Notes: a model not told the origin generated them from the sequence alone. A stretch of 15,161 nt of DNA from JABDAD01 sp964409695 (GCA_964409695.1 CAYPDX010000031.1:1-15161), one strand, 5' to 3'. Shown: positions 6,746-14,190, counted from the first letter of the stretch. Numbers and translations: made by a program.

Positions 6746-8024
6746 ATTTTTAATTATACCAACACTTTGTTTTGTAACTTTATCTTCTTTTAAAGCGGAA
6801 GCTAATTTCAATATATTATATGATTCTGAGACAATGAATATTGTTTATAGAATTGCTCGACCAATACTGGATGCTGCAAAGATACAAAAAATCAAATTAT
6901 ATATAGTCCAAGATACTAAGCCCAATGCTTTTACCATTGGTGGAGAAAGCCTTTTTATAAATACAGGTTTAGTCACTCAATTTCCGGATCCTAATGTTTT
7001 AAGAGGCGTTATAGCTCATGAAGTTGGGCATATTTTATCAAATCATGTTGCTAGAAGCCAAGTAAATGCAGAAAATCAAAAAAAATTAGCTTTTACGTCG
7101 TTACTTCTTGGTATCATAGGCACTGCTATTACTAGCGATCCAAGTCTGTTGATGCATGGAGCTATGGTAGGTAGCCACGCTTCTGAAAGGCTTATCCTAA
7201 AATATTCAAGGGAGAATGAAACTTCTGCCGACATTAAAGCTTGTGAACTACTTGAAAAAGCTGGTTATAGCGCAGATGGTCTTGTTACTTTACTTACCTA
7301 TTTTCATCATAAATACAGCGTGCCAACAGACTTCAGATACGATCTAACTCACCCAATAAGCTCTGATAGGATATTATTGTTAAAAACAAAACTGCATAAG
7401 CCAAAAATCTTTAAAGAGGATTCAAAATTATTGAAAGATGAATATCAGATGGTTGCAGCTAAACTACAGGCTTTTGTATCTGATAAAATTGATAATAAGC
7501 TTTTAAACCCAGATGCTAGAAAATATGCTACAGCAATTATTGCAATGAGAAGATCCGAAAGAAGTAAAGCTTTAGAAAATATTGACTCACTAATAGTTTC
7601 TTATCCTAATAATAAATATTTCTATCAATTAAAAGCTGAGATATTGACATTTTTTGGAGATATACATGCAATAGATTTTTATAAGAAATCTCTCTCAATT
7701 TCTTCGGACCCGCTAGTAGAAATAGAGCTTGCAATTGCGCAAATAAAATTGTCGAAAGATAAAAAAACTATAAAAGAGGCGCTGTCTGTTTTGGAGCTTA
7801 AATCCGAAGAAATAAGTAGGAACCAAACTATTTTGGAGTATTTAGCGATTGGGTATAATAAAATAGGGAATGTCCCTTATAGTACTTATTACAGAGCTCT
7901 TTCGCAAAAATATCTTGGCAACATAAGGAAAGCTAAAAAACTTGCTATTCAAGCAAAGCAAAATTTGCCAAAAGAATCACCTCTTTATTTAAAAAACGAT
8001 GACATTATTCTCACTGAAGAATAA
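6726..8024 (+). CDS. Exported M48-family zinc metalloprotease with C-terminal TPR-like repeats (BepA-like)
   Basis: The 432-residue product begins with a signal peptide: basic MRN, a hydrophobic run to about residue 20, and a cleavage site near KAEA-NF. The M48 zinc motif HEVGH (His98, Glu99, His102) is complete, and the third ligand lies in NETSAD (Glu165, with Asp169). The C-terminal half (about 250-432) is helical with TPR-like units such as NKYFYQLKAEILTFFGD and YNKIGNVPYSTYYRALSQKY. This architecture is that of BepA/YfgC, which degrades or helps assemble outer-membrane proteins in the periplasm; that role is inferred. The start at 6726 is chosen over one at 6705 because GGAGG at 6715-6719 sits 6 bases before it and a signal peptide follows directly. 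It overlaps the glutamine-synthetase-like gene by 20 bases. The following gene encodes another periplasmic quality-control protein. Confidence 0.93.
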   Translation: MRNFISKFLIIPTLCFVTLSSFKAEANFNILYDSETMNIVYRIARPILDAAKIQKIKLYIVQDTKPNAFTIGGESLFINTGLVTQFPDPNVLRGVIAHEVGHILSNHVARSQVNAENQKKLAFTSLLLGIIGTAITSDPSLLMHGAMVGSHASERLILKYSRENETSADIKACELLEKAGYSADGLVTLLTYFHHKYSVPTDFRYDLTHPISSDRILLLKTKLHKPKIFKEDSKLLKDEYQMVAAKLQAFVSDKIDNKLLNPDARKYATAIIAMRRSERSKALENIDSLIVSYPNNKYFYQLKAEILTFFGDIHAIDFYKKSLSISSDPLVEIELAIAQIKLSKDKKTIKEALSVLELKSEEISRNQTILEYLAIGYNKIGNVPYSTYYRALSQKYLGNIRKAKKLAIQAKQNLPKESPLYLKNDDIILTEE

Positions 8025-8051
8025 TAATATATGTTATATTGGGAATAATGA

Positions 8052-8080
8052 TTGAACTAGCAATTGTATATTGGTATAGA
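8052..8080 (+). promoter_or_regulatory. Putative promoter of the DsbA-family gene
   Basis: TTGAAC (8052-8057), 17 bases, then TATAGA (8075-8080); both hexamers match the consensus at 4/6. Transcription would start near 8087, leaving about 22 bases of leader that include GGAG at 8098-8101. It lies in the only gap (84 bases) between the M48 and DsbA-family genes. Confidence 0.5.
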
Positions 8081-8108
8081 AGTTTGCAAATAAATTTGGA
8101 GTTATACT

Positions 8109-9023
8109 ATGTTTGAAATATATGAAAAATATCGTGGATTAATTCTAACTACTATATTCGTGGCAGGGATGGTTTGTCTTGGCTATAAATATCAAGATAA
8201 AAACAAGGGAATACAAGAAATAGAGAAAGCTGAAAGTAAGCTTGAAGCTGATACTAAAACTTATGATTCCGAAGTTATGACTGTAGCTAGGGTAGAGGAT
8301 ATAGTTAAGGATTACCTTATAAAGAACCCTCAGGTAATTATTGATTCGCTAGACGGTATGCAAGCGAAGAAAATGGAGCAAATGAAGATACAAGTGCAAG
8401 AACAAATTTCTTCCCATAAAGCTAGTTTAGAAAGCCCATCTTCTCCATTTATAGGAAATCCAAGTGGCAAATCTATTATTGTGATGTTTTTTGATTATAA
8501 TTGTGGTTATTGCAAGCAATCATCAGAAGCTGTTGAAAGCGTTATAGCTTCTAATAGCGATGTAAAAGTAATTTTGAAAGTCTATCCAATTTTAGGAAGT
8601 GAATCTGAATATTTAGCTAGACTCGCAATAGCGCTTAACGTTAAAGCACCGGGTAAATTTAAGGAAATTCACAATGAATTTTTAACTGGAAAGATCCAGA
8701 ATAAAGAAGAAATAATGGTAATCTTTAAAGAACATAATATTAATTTTAAATCCATCGAAGATTTTAGTAATTCTGATACTGTAACAAACTTGATAAAAGA
8801 GAATTTGCAGCTTGCGAAAGATTTGAAAATTACAGGTGTGCCAGCTTTCATTATTAATGGACAGTATTTTCCTGGTTTCTTATCTGCAGAACTTCTTGCT
8901 GAAAAAGCAGTAGATACTTTGCTTCCTGCGAAGAATGATGGTTCTTCTGTTGAAGGGTTAGATTCTTCAACAATTGAAAATAGGGATCAGCCAATAGATA
9001 CAGAGTCTACAAAGAAGAAGTAA
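8109..9023 (+). CDS. Membrane-anchored DsbA-family thiol:disulfide oxidoreductase
   Basis: The 304-residue product has a single N-terminal membrane anchor (about residues 9-26) with no obvious cleavage site. A charged, coiled-coil-prone stretch follows (about 30-105, including VEDIVKDYLIKNPQVII). The DsbA/thioredoxin fold covers about 110-275. The active site is Cys132-Gly-Tyr-Cys135 in FFDYNCGYCK, and the cis-proline loop is GVPAFIING (Pro245). The tail from 275 is polar and looks disordered. The N-terminal extension resembles that of Com1-like and ScsC-like proteins, where it can mediate oligomerisation, so isomerase activity is possible. The exact gene name cannot be decided. GGAG at 8098-8101 supports the start. 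Together with the preceding M48 protease it suggests a periplasmic protein-folding neighbourhood. Confidence 0.93.
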   Translation: MFEIYEKYRGLILTTIFVAGMVCLGYKYQDKNKGIQEIEKAESKLEADTKTYDSEVMTVARVEDIVKDYLIKNPQVIIDSLDGMQAKKMEQMKIQVQEQISSHKASLESPSSPFIGNPSGKSIIVMFFDYNCGYCKQSSEAVESVIASNSDVKVILKVYPILGSESEYLARLAIALNVKAPGKFKEIHNEFLTGKIQNKEEIMVIFKEHNINFKSIEDFSNSDTVTNLIKENLQLAKDLKITGVPAFIINGQYFPGFLSAELLAEKAVDTLLPAKNDGSSVEGLDSSTIENRDQPIDTESTKKK

Positions 9024-9040
9024 TATTCTTGTAGATTTGG

Positions 9041-9134
9041 TCATTGCGAGCGCAGCGACGCAATTCCGCCTTATGTAAAAAAGCCCGTGGCTTTTACTAG
9101 ATCACCACGTCACTTCGTTTCTCGCGATGACGTG
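9041..9134. repeat. Composite palindromic intergenic repeat
   Basis: This G+C-richer block stands out from its surroundings. It opens with ATTGCG(N10)CGCAAT (9043-9064) in the context TCATTGCGAGCGCAGCGACG. It closes with CCACGTCA(N15)TGACGTGG (9104-9134), whose inner part TCGCGATGACG is a diverged reverse complement of the opening. The 'TCATTGCGAGCG...' type is a familiar dispersed palindrome in Rickettsiales and other bacteria. A separate hairpin (9079-9095) lies in the middle. It may be a decayed miniature mobile element; copy number cannot be judged from one window. Confidence 0.65.
9079..9095. terminator. Rho-independent-type hairpin after the DsbA-family gene
   Basis: AAAAGCC (9079-9085), loop CGT and GGCTTTT (9089-9095) form a perfect 7-bp stem with A and T tracts on its two sides. 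This is the form of a bidirectional intrinsic terminator. It lies 56 bases after the stop of the DsbA-family gene and inside the repeat block. Confidence 0.6.
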
Positions 9135-9200
9135 GTTTACTTTTCTGCTAATAAAACCACAGACACTAACTTAATATCCTTGAAAACATCACCTGGACTC

Positions 9201-9229
9201 TTGCATAATTAACGGACATTAGCTATTCT
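9201..9229 (+). promoter_or_regulatory. Putative promoter of the tolC operon
   Basis: TTGCAT (9201-9206), 17 bases, then TATTCT (9224-9229); both hexamers match the consensus at 4/6. It would start transcription near 9236 and give a short leader of about 24 bases before tolC. It lies downstream of the terminator-like hairpin. Confidence 0.45.
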
Positions 9230-9259
9230 CTTCAAAAATAAATTCAAGCGCAGTCCAAT

Positions 9260-10627
9260 ATGAAAAAGAAATTTGCCTTATTATTAGCTCTGTCTATCCC
9301 TTCTTCTGCACATGCATTGTCATTAATGGATGCTTTGGCTAAGGCCTATGAAACTCATCCGCAGTTGAAGAGCTATCAAGAAGATTATATTACTGCTTTA
9401 CAGCAATATCCTGATGCTCTTTCTTCGGGGTTTTTACCAGATATTGGGATTTCTACTACACTTGCTAATACAAAATCACCTACAACTCGTGGTGCTCCCG
9501 AAGGGTCAAACAGATCTCAGTCCGTTACTAGATCTCTTACGCTTAGGCAAAATATTTTTAACGGAGGTTCTTCTGTCGCCAATCTTGCTGCAGTAAAATA
9601 TGGTATAGATGATGCTAAAATCAAATATATTTCACAAGAGCAAGAGTTTATTTTGAAAGCTACAATGTCATATATAGATTTTTTGGCAAAGAAAGAACAG
9701 CTTGAGGTTTCGAATGCTTATGTAAATTCAACGCAGAAGCAATTTGAAGCATCTGAAGAAAAATTAGTAGTAGGTGAAGCCACTAAAACTGAAGTAGCAG
9801 CTACTAGATCGCAATTAGCTCAGGCGCTGGCGCGTAGAGCTCAAGATAATGCTGCATTTCTTGCCGCGACAAGCCAATATAGAGAAAATTTTTACGAGGA
9901 GCCTTCTGATGTAGTAATTCCAGAGCTTCCAACCGATTTGCCAGAAAATTTTGAAATATTTCAAAAACAAGCTATGCAAGCAAATTTAAATTTAAGATCC
10001 TTTGAAGCTCAGTTAAAGGTTGCTAAAAACAAATCATTGTCAGCAAAAGGTAATTTGTTGCCAACTCTAACAGCTCAAGCGCAAGCGCTACGAGGAAATA
10101 AAGAAGTTGAGAATTCAATGTTGAAACAACCAAGTGATACGGCTACATCTCAAACTTCATATTCAACTGCTCTAACATTAACGATTCCCATTATTTCAAA
10201 CGGAGGAGCGGAATATTCTAGGATTCGTTCTGCAAATTCAAAGCTTAGAAAAGCAACTTATGATAAGGAAAATATTACTAAGATAATAGCTACTCAGCTG
10301 ATTTCAAATTGGGAGCAATTTATTGCATCTAAACAAGCCTTGGAAGCATACACTGTTGCAGTTGAAGCAAAAACATTAGAGTATGAGGGGGTGAAAAGTC
10401 AGTATGAAGTAGGTGTGACTACTATGATTGATGTGCTTAAGACAGAAGGCGATCTCTATGATGTCATAGCTAAGAATATACAAGCAAAAGAACAATTGAT
10501 GAAGGCTGCCTACACAATCAAATCTGATCTGGCGCAATTAACAGCAAGTAACCTTGGTTTAAAAGTGAAATATTTTGATGCTGAAAAAGAATTTAGAAAA
10601 ACTAAATTCAAAGTAGTGGGATTTTAA
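9260..10627 (+). CDS. tolC: TolC-family outer membrane efflux/secretion channel
   Basis: The 455-residue product has a clean signal peptide (MKKKFALLLALSIPSSAHA, cleaved before LSLMDAL). It then shows the twofold TolC repeat: LMDALAKAYETHPQLKSYQEDY opens the first half, and TLRQNIFNGGSSVANLAAVKYGIDDAK (about residues 94-120) has the family's 'F-x-GG' beta-barrel strand. The second half repeats this with LTIPIISNGGAEYSRIRSA. The long helices around 140-240 and 355-425 form the periplasmic tunnel in known members. TolC works as a trimer with inner-membrane pumps or type I secretion systems; no partner is encoded in this window. There is no good Shine-Dalgarno before the ATG. The popZ-like gene starts only 6 bases after its stop, so they are probably one transcript. 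Confidence 0.94.
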   Translation: MKKKFALLLALSIPSSAHALSLMDALAKAYETHPQLKSYQEDYITALQQYPDALSSGFLPDIGISTTLANTKSPTTRGAPEGSNRSQSVTRSLTLRQNIFNGGSSVANLAAVKYGIDDAKIKYISQEQEFILKATMSYIDFLAKKEQLEVSNAYVNSTQKQFEASEEKLVVGEATKTEVAATRSQLAQALARRAQDNAAFLAATSQYRENFYEEPSDVVIPELPTDLPENFEIFQKQAMQANLNLRSFEAQLKVAKNKSLSAKGNLLPTLTAQAQALRGNKEVENSMLKQPSDTATSQTSYSTALTLTIPIISNGGAEYSRIRSANSKLRKATYDKENITKIIATQLISNWEQFIASKQALEAYTVAVEAKTLEYEGVKSQYEVGVTTMIDVLKTEGDLYDVIAKNIQAKEQLMKAAYTIKSDLAQLTASNLGLKVKYFDAEKEFRKTKFKVVGF

Positions 10628-10633
10628 TAATAA

Positions 10634-11173
10634 ATGAAAGCCAAAAGATTATCCATTAATTCAAGTGCTAGTGAAATACTTGCAAGAGTTAATGAAGCCA
10701 CATCAAAAAATAATCGTATAGAGCAGGAGGAAGATGTTCTCGAGCTATTTCAAGAGGTAAATATAGAAGATATTCTAACTCTTGATAAACTATCTAATGT
10801 TGATTCTAACACAATTCCATCAAAAACTTCATATAATAAGCATGTATTAACAAATAAAGAATTTACATACGAAAATAATAGAGGTAACGTTGCTAATAGG
10901 AATAATAATAAAAATGTGGATAAATTACAGTCGGTAAATAAGTTGGTATCAGAAACTACTGCAGAAACAATATCAGAGATTTTGAGCCAATTAAAACAAA
11001 ATGTAAGTAATAAAAATGAGCATTTTAAAATTAATTCACAAGTGACGATAGAGGAAATAGTTTCTGAATTATTAAAGCCTCAGCTTAAAGACTGGCTTGA
11101 TAAAAACTTACCTGAGATCGTTAAGACTATTGTTGAAAAAGAAGTAAAAAAACTTATGGCTTCTGAAGATTAA
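10634..11173 (+). CDS. popZ: PopZ-like (DUF2497) polar organising protein
   Basis: The 179-residue product ends in the conserved DUF2497/PopZ C-terminal helices. The stretch TIEEIVSELLKPQLKDWLDK begins at residue 138, and NLPEIVKTIVEKEVKKLM follows to 175. A short N-terminal helix (SASEILARVNEA, 11-22) fits the partner-binding helix of PopZ. In Caulobacter PopZ self-assembles at cell poles and tethers the ParB-bound centromere and cell-cycle kinases; the role is inferred here. The middle (about 52-135) is low complexity. It is rich in Asn, Lys and Ser rather than in Pro, Glu and Asp as in the Caulobacter linker. Position directly after tolC agrees with the tolC-DUF2497 order of many alphaproteobacteria, although valS, the usual next gene, is absent. 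The next gene starts 3 bases after the stop. Confidence 0.88.
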   Translation: MKAKRLSINSSASEILARVNEATSKNNRIEQEEDVLELFQEVNIEDILTLDKLSNVDSNTIPSKTSYNKHVLTNKEFTYENNRGNVANRNNNKNVDKLQSVNKLVSETTAETISEILSQLKQNVSNKNEHFKINSQVTIEEIVSELLKPQLKDWLDKNLPEIVKTIVEKEVKKLMASED

Positions 11174-11176
11174 ATT

Positions 11177-12988
11177 ATGGATAAAATATACAAGATTTTT
11201 TTGATTTTTATTTTACTAAGCTCTCAGTCATCAATGGCTTATGATGGAGCTCAGCTTACAAATATTCCTGTAGCGCCAATAGCAGAGGAAAAAAAGAGTC
11301 TTGTAAAAACTATAGAGGATTGGCTTTTCCCAGATGATTCTCCGGCAATGAAAATTACTCATTATATCCAATCCTATTTTAACAAAACAGAAAAAAAGCC
11401 CGTAGAATTAGCGGTTGAAGAAAAGAAAGTCCCAAATTTGTCGCTTCCTTCTATTCCTCAAGAAAATACTATAAGTAATACTGAAACACATTCTGCAGTT
11501 CAGGAAAATACTCAGGTAGATATTCATACAGAAGCTACAGCAAATACTGCGCATATTTTAGAGTCAGTCGTACCACAGACCGCTCAACTTCCTGTATCCC
11601 CAGAAGCAGAGACGAAAAAGAGTCTTGTAAAAACTATAGGGGATTGGCTTTTCCCAGATGATTCTCCGGCAATGAAAATTACTCATTATATCCAATCCTA
11701 TTTTAACAAAACAGAAAAAAAGCCCGTAGAATTAGCGGTTGAAGAAAAGAAAGTCCCAAATTTGTCGCTTCCTTCTATTCCTCAAGAAAATACTATAAGT
11801 AATACTGAAACACATTCTGCAGTTCAGGAAAATACTCAGGTAAATATTCATACAGAAGCTACAGCAAATACTGCGCTTACGTCAGAGTCGGACGCGCCAC
11901 AAACTGCTCAACTTCCTGTAGCGCAGGCAAGTGTTCAACCAAAAGATAATGTTGAATTACATGAAACTGATGCTAAAGAACAAAAAACAAATATACCAGT
12001 AGCACCAAAGCTTCCAGATGATTTAATTGCAGAATTGGTGCCAGTAAAACATCCAAATCCTACTAATGAGATTGCGCAGAATGATACTACAGTGCATGAT
12101 AAATTAGTGACAGAGCCTCCTGTTAAACAGTACCAAGCACCTTCAGAAATAGCTGATTTTCAGGCTTCCACGCAGGAGTTAGCTGCTGCTGATAGTGATT
12201 TAAAGGAAGAGATCAAAGAAGAACATAGTCTTAATGCTCAAACAAAGGCTCCTGAACATATTTCTCCACATCTAGCTCAAGAGGAGAAAAATAATATCAA
12301 AAATCTAGAACAACCTAAAGCAAGTATTATACCAGCTCATGAGACAAAGAGTGCTATGGATAAAACTGAGCATGCCTTAGAAGCTCGTATAGAAGAGAAT
12401 AAGAATAAGGGTATAATCGCTGATTTAAAGCCTATAGATGTAAAGCAAATGAAAGCAAAAGAAGCAGAGCTTGCTGACATTGCTGATTTTATTCAAAATG
12501 AAATTGCTATGATTCTACTTCCTAGAGATGATGTAGAATTAGGTGAGGTAACAATGTCCTCAAGATTGACATATGCAGATGATGCAATCTATATTAAAGT
12601 CTTTTGGGAGCAATATGATAGAAAAAAATCAAAAGAAGATAATGAGGGAATTAAGCATTTTATTAAAGCTATTGCACGTGGCCCGGTTACTATTGCAGAT
12701 ATAGACGAGGCTAAGAAAGAGCTGTTAATAGCTGCTAAAAATGGTGATATATATACTATCAGGGCAATTTTAAATCACTCTCATATTAACATTAATTCGG
12801 TATCAGAAGAGTTTAACCCTGTGCTTGCGTCAGTTGCTTCTGATCAATATAATTCACTTTATTATTTTATAATGAAGGGTGCGGATATTTCGGTTCTTAA
12901 TTCTCCTGATATTATAGGACAAGTCCAGAATGAATCAAATGCAATAATTTGGCTTCTTTCGAAGGCTGGAGCAAAGGTCTCATATTGA
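11177..12988 (+). CDS. Exported repeat protein with tandem 108-aa duplication and ankyrin-like C-terminus
   Basis: The 603-residue product has a signal peptide (hydrophobic 5-15, probable cleavage after SSMA at 21). Two nearly identical 108-residue units occupy 30-137 and 138-245, each starting with (I/L)PV and containing SLVKTI-x-DWLFPDDSPA and an MKITHYIQSYFNKTEKKPVE segment. A long acidic, Pro/Glu/Ala/Lys-rich stretch of probable disorder follows (about 246-440). The C-terminal domain contains two ankyrin-like units from about 512: ELLIAAKNGDIYTIRAILNH and NPVLASVASDQYNSLYYFIMKGADI, then IIWLLSKAGAKV. I do not recognise a named family. It is in the tolC-popZ run with a 3-base gap and overlaps trmD by 4 bases. 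Export is well supported; roles such as envelope scaffold, TolC-linked secretion partner or host-facing protein are speculation. Confidence 0.85.
   Translation: MDKIYKIFLIFILLSSQSSMAYDGAQLTNIPVAPIAEEKKSLVKTIEDWLFPDDSPAMKITHYIQSYFNKTEKKPVELAVEEKKVPNLSLPSIPQENTISNTETHSAVQENTQVDIHTEATANTAHILESVVPQTAQLPVSPEAETKKSLVKTIGDWLFPDDSPAMKITHYIQSYFNKTEKKPVELAVEEKKVPNLSLPSIPQENTISNTETHSAVQENTQVNIHTEATANTALTSESDAPQTAQLPVAQASVQPKDNVELHETDAKEQKTNIPVAPKLPDDLIAELVPVKHPNPTNEIAQNDTTVHDKLVTEPPVKQYQAPSEIADFQASTQELAAADSDLKEEIKEEHSLNAQTKAPEHISPHLAQEEKNNIKNLEQPKASIIPAHETKSAMDKTEHALEARIEENKNKGIIADLKPIDVKQMKAKEAELADIADFIQNEIAMILLPRDDVELGEVTMSSRLTYADDAIYIKVFWEQYDRKKSKEDNEGIKHFIKAIARGPVTIADIDEAKKELLIAAKNGDIYTIRAILNHSHININSVSEEFNPVLASVASDQYNSLYYFIMKGADISVLNSPDIIGQVQNESNAIIWLLSKAGAKVSY
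11264..11587 (+). repeat. Tandem in-frame duplication, copy 1 (324 bp)
   Basis: This is the first of two directly adjacent 324-bp units (108 codons). The core 11291-11552 differs from its partner (11615-11876) at only 2 of 262 positions by my reading. Both changes alter the protein (Glu47/Gly155 and Asp115/Asn223), and no silent difference is seen. The edges of the unit are more diverged. Confidence 0.9.
11588..11911 (+). repeat. Tandem in-frame duplication, copy 2 (324 bp)
   Basis: This is the second unit, beginning with CTTCCTGTA where copy 1 begins with ATTCCTGTA. The phase is kept exactly, so the duplication lengthens the protein without a frameshift. The near-identity indicates recent duplication or ongoing gene conversion. 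Confidence 0.9.
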
Positions 12989-13695
12989 AAAATCCTTCTT
13001 TAAGAGTAAAAATACTTACTTTATTTCCTGAAATATTCCCAGGCCCTCTAGGTTGCTCTCTTGCAGGTTTAGGATTAAAAAATAATATTTGGTCTCTTGA
13101 AGTAATTAATATAAGAGATTTTGGATTAACAAAACATAAAGTTGTTGATGATAAGCCATTCGGTGGTGGAAATGGGATGGTGATGAGGCCAGATATTTTA
13201 TCAGAGGCCATTGAATTTGCAAAATCAGATATGATTTCACCAGAGATTTTCTACACTTCTCCAAGAGGAGAAAAATTCTCTCAATCCCATGCAAAATATG
13301 TTTCTATGCTTTCAGAAATTATTATTTTATGCGGAAGATTCGAAGGGATTGACGAAAGAGTAATTGAAGAGTATAATGCGCGAGAGATTAGCTTAGGAGA
13401 TTTTGTGCTATCAGGCGGTGAAATTGCAGCGCTTGCTATACTGGACTCAGCAATACGTTTGATTCCTGGGATTTTAGCTAATCAAGATACTTTGACAGAA
13501 GAATCTTTTAACAATTTTGAAAATATTGGTGCGCTTTTAGAATATCCTCAATACACGAGGCCAGCCGTATGGCGTGATAAAACTGTACCAGAAGTACTAT
13601 TAAGCGGTAATCATAAGCAAATTAAGGATTGGCGGCTCAAAAGAGCTAAAGAAATAACGCTGAAAAAGCGTCCTGATTTACTTGAGAAAAACTAA
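12985..13695 (+). CDS. trmD: tRNA (guanine-37-N1)-methyltransferase TrmD
   Basis: TrmD uses S-adenosylmethionine to methylate G37 of tRNAs reading CNN-type codons, preventing +1 frameshifting. Family landmarks are LTLFPEIFPGPLG at the start, VVDDKPFGGGNGMVMRPD, the knot segments YTSPRGEKFSQ, LCGRFEGIDERV and EISLGDFVLSGGE, and the C-terminal EYPQYTRPAVWR and GNHKQIKDWR. The start is a TTG at 12985, whose last two bases are the first two of the TGA stop of the preceding gene (TTGA overlap). AAGG at 12974-12977 lies 7 bases upstream. An earlier in-frame TTG at 12949 would add 12 unconserved residues. The length, 236 aa, is normal. rplS follows after 35 bases, as in the classical rpsP-rimM-trmD-rplS order, but rpsP and rimM are not upstream here. 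Confidence 0.96.
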   Translation: MKNPSLRVKILTLFPEIFPGPLGCSLAGLGLKNNIWSLEVINIRDFGLTKHKVVDDKPFGGGNGMVMRPDILSEAIEFAKSDMISPEIFYTSPRGEKFSQSHAKYVSMLSEIIILCGRFEGIDERVIEEYNAREISLGDFVLSGGEIAALAILDSAIRLIPGILANQDTLTEESFNNFENIGALLEYPQYTRPAVWRDKTVPEVLLSGNHKQIKDWRLKRAKEITLKKRPDLLEKN

Positions 13696-13702
13696 AACTT
13701 AA

Positions 13703-13726
13703 AGTACTAGAGAAAAAAGGAGTACT
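13703..13726 (+). promoter_or_regulatory. rplS leader inverted repeat around the ribosome binding site
   Basis: AGTACT (13703-13708) and AGTACT (13721-13726) can pair, with a 12-base loop AGAGAAAAAAGG. The Shine-Dalgarno AAGGAG (13717-13722) lies at the loop edge and in the second arm, 8 bases before the rplS ATG. Weak pairing could modulate rplS translation relative to trmD. Confidence 0.35.
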
Positions 13727-13730
13727 AAAA

Positions 13731-14090
13731 ATGAACGCAATTGATGCATTCGACCAAGAACAAATTACAAGATTAAGTAAAAATAAAATTATACCTGAAT
13801 TTAGAGTTGGAGACACCTTGAGAGTTCAAGTAAGAATAATAGAAGGAGCAACTGAGCGTCTACAAGCTTTTGAAGGCGTTGCTATTGCGAGAAGGAATGC
13901 TACTATTAATTCATCATTCATTCTTCGTAAAATCAGTCATGGAGAAGGTGTAGAAAGGAAATTTTTCATATATTCACCAATCTTACATAGTATTGAAGTC
14001 GTAAGAAAAGGTATTGTAAATAGAAATAAGCTTTATTATTTACGTAAACTTAGCGGTAAAGCGGCTCGCATTAAAGAAAAAATTAGATAA
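13731..14090 (+). CDS. rplS: 50S ribosomal protein L19 (bL19)
   Basis: bL19 sits at the interface of the ribosomal subunits. The 119-residue product shows the family pattern: an N-terminal helix, then PEFRVGDTLRVQVRIIEGATERLQAFEGVAIARR, SFILRKISHGEGVERKFFIYSPILHSIEVVRKG and the basic tail KLYYLRKLSGKAARIKEK. The length is normal for the family (about 115-130). AAGGAG at 13717-13722 is the strongest ribosome binding site in the operon. It is the last gene of the tolC-popZ-repeat protein-trmD run and is followed by an intrinsic terminator. Confidence 0.97.
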   Translation: MNAIDAFDQEQITRLSKNKIIPEFRVGDTLRVQVRIIEGATERLQAFEGVAIARRNATINSSFILRKISHGEGVERKFFIYSPILHSIEVVRKGIVNRNKLYYLRKLSGKAARIKEKIR

Positions 14091-14117
14091 TAGATTTTCC
14101 ATTTATTCTCTAAAAAC

Positions 14118-14159
14118 CTCGTCACCCTGCATTAAACGTCAGAGTGACGAGTCTTTTTC
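14118..14159 (+). terminator. Rho-independent terminator after rplS
   Basis: CTCGTCAC (14118-14125) pairs perfectly with GTGACGAG (14144-14151). A CTG/CAG inner extension and TCTTTTTC directly after the stem complete the classical form. It starts 27 bases after the rplS stop and closes the run that begins at tolC. Confidence 0.8.
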
Positions 14160-14175
14160 TGACCAATCAGCAAAG

Positions 14176-14190
14176 TGTGATAAAGTCACA
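14176..14190. promoter_or_regulatory. TGTGA-N5-TCACA palindrome
   Basis: TGTGA (14176-14180) and TCACA (14186-14190) are the half-sites of a CRP/FNR-type operator, but with a 5-base rather than the canonical 6-base centre. It lies about 90 bases upstream of the 14281 gene. It may be an operator of another dyad-binding regulator or a chance palindrome. Confidence 0.25.

Noticed and set aside
12912..13294. Minus-strand frames opposite trmD
   Set aside because: They lie across the most conserved part of TrmD on the other strand and have no independent support.
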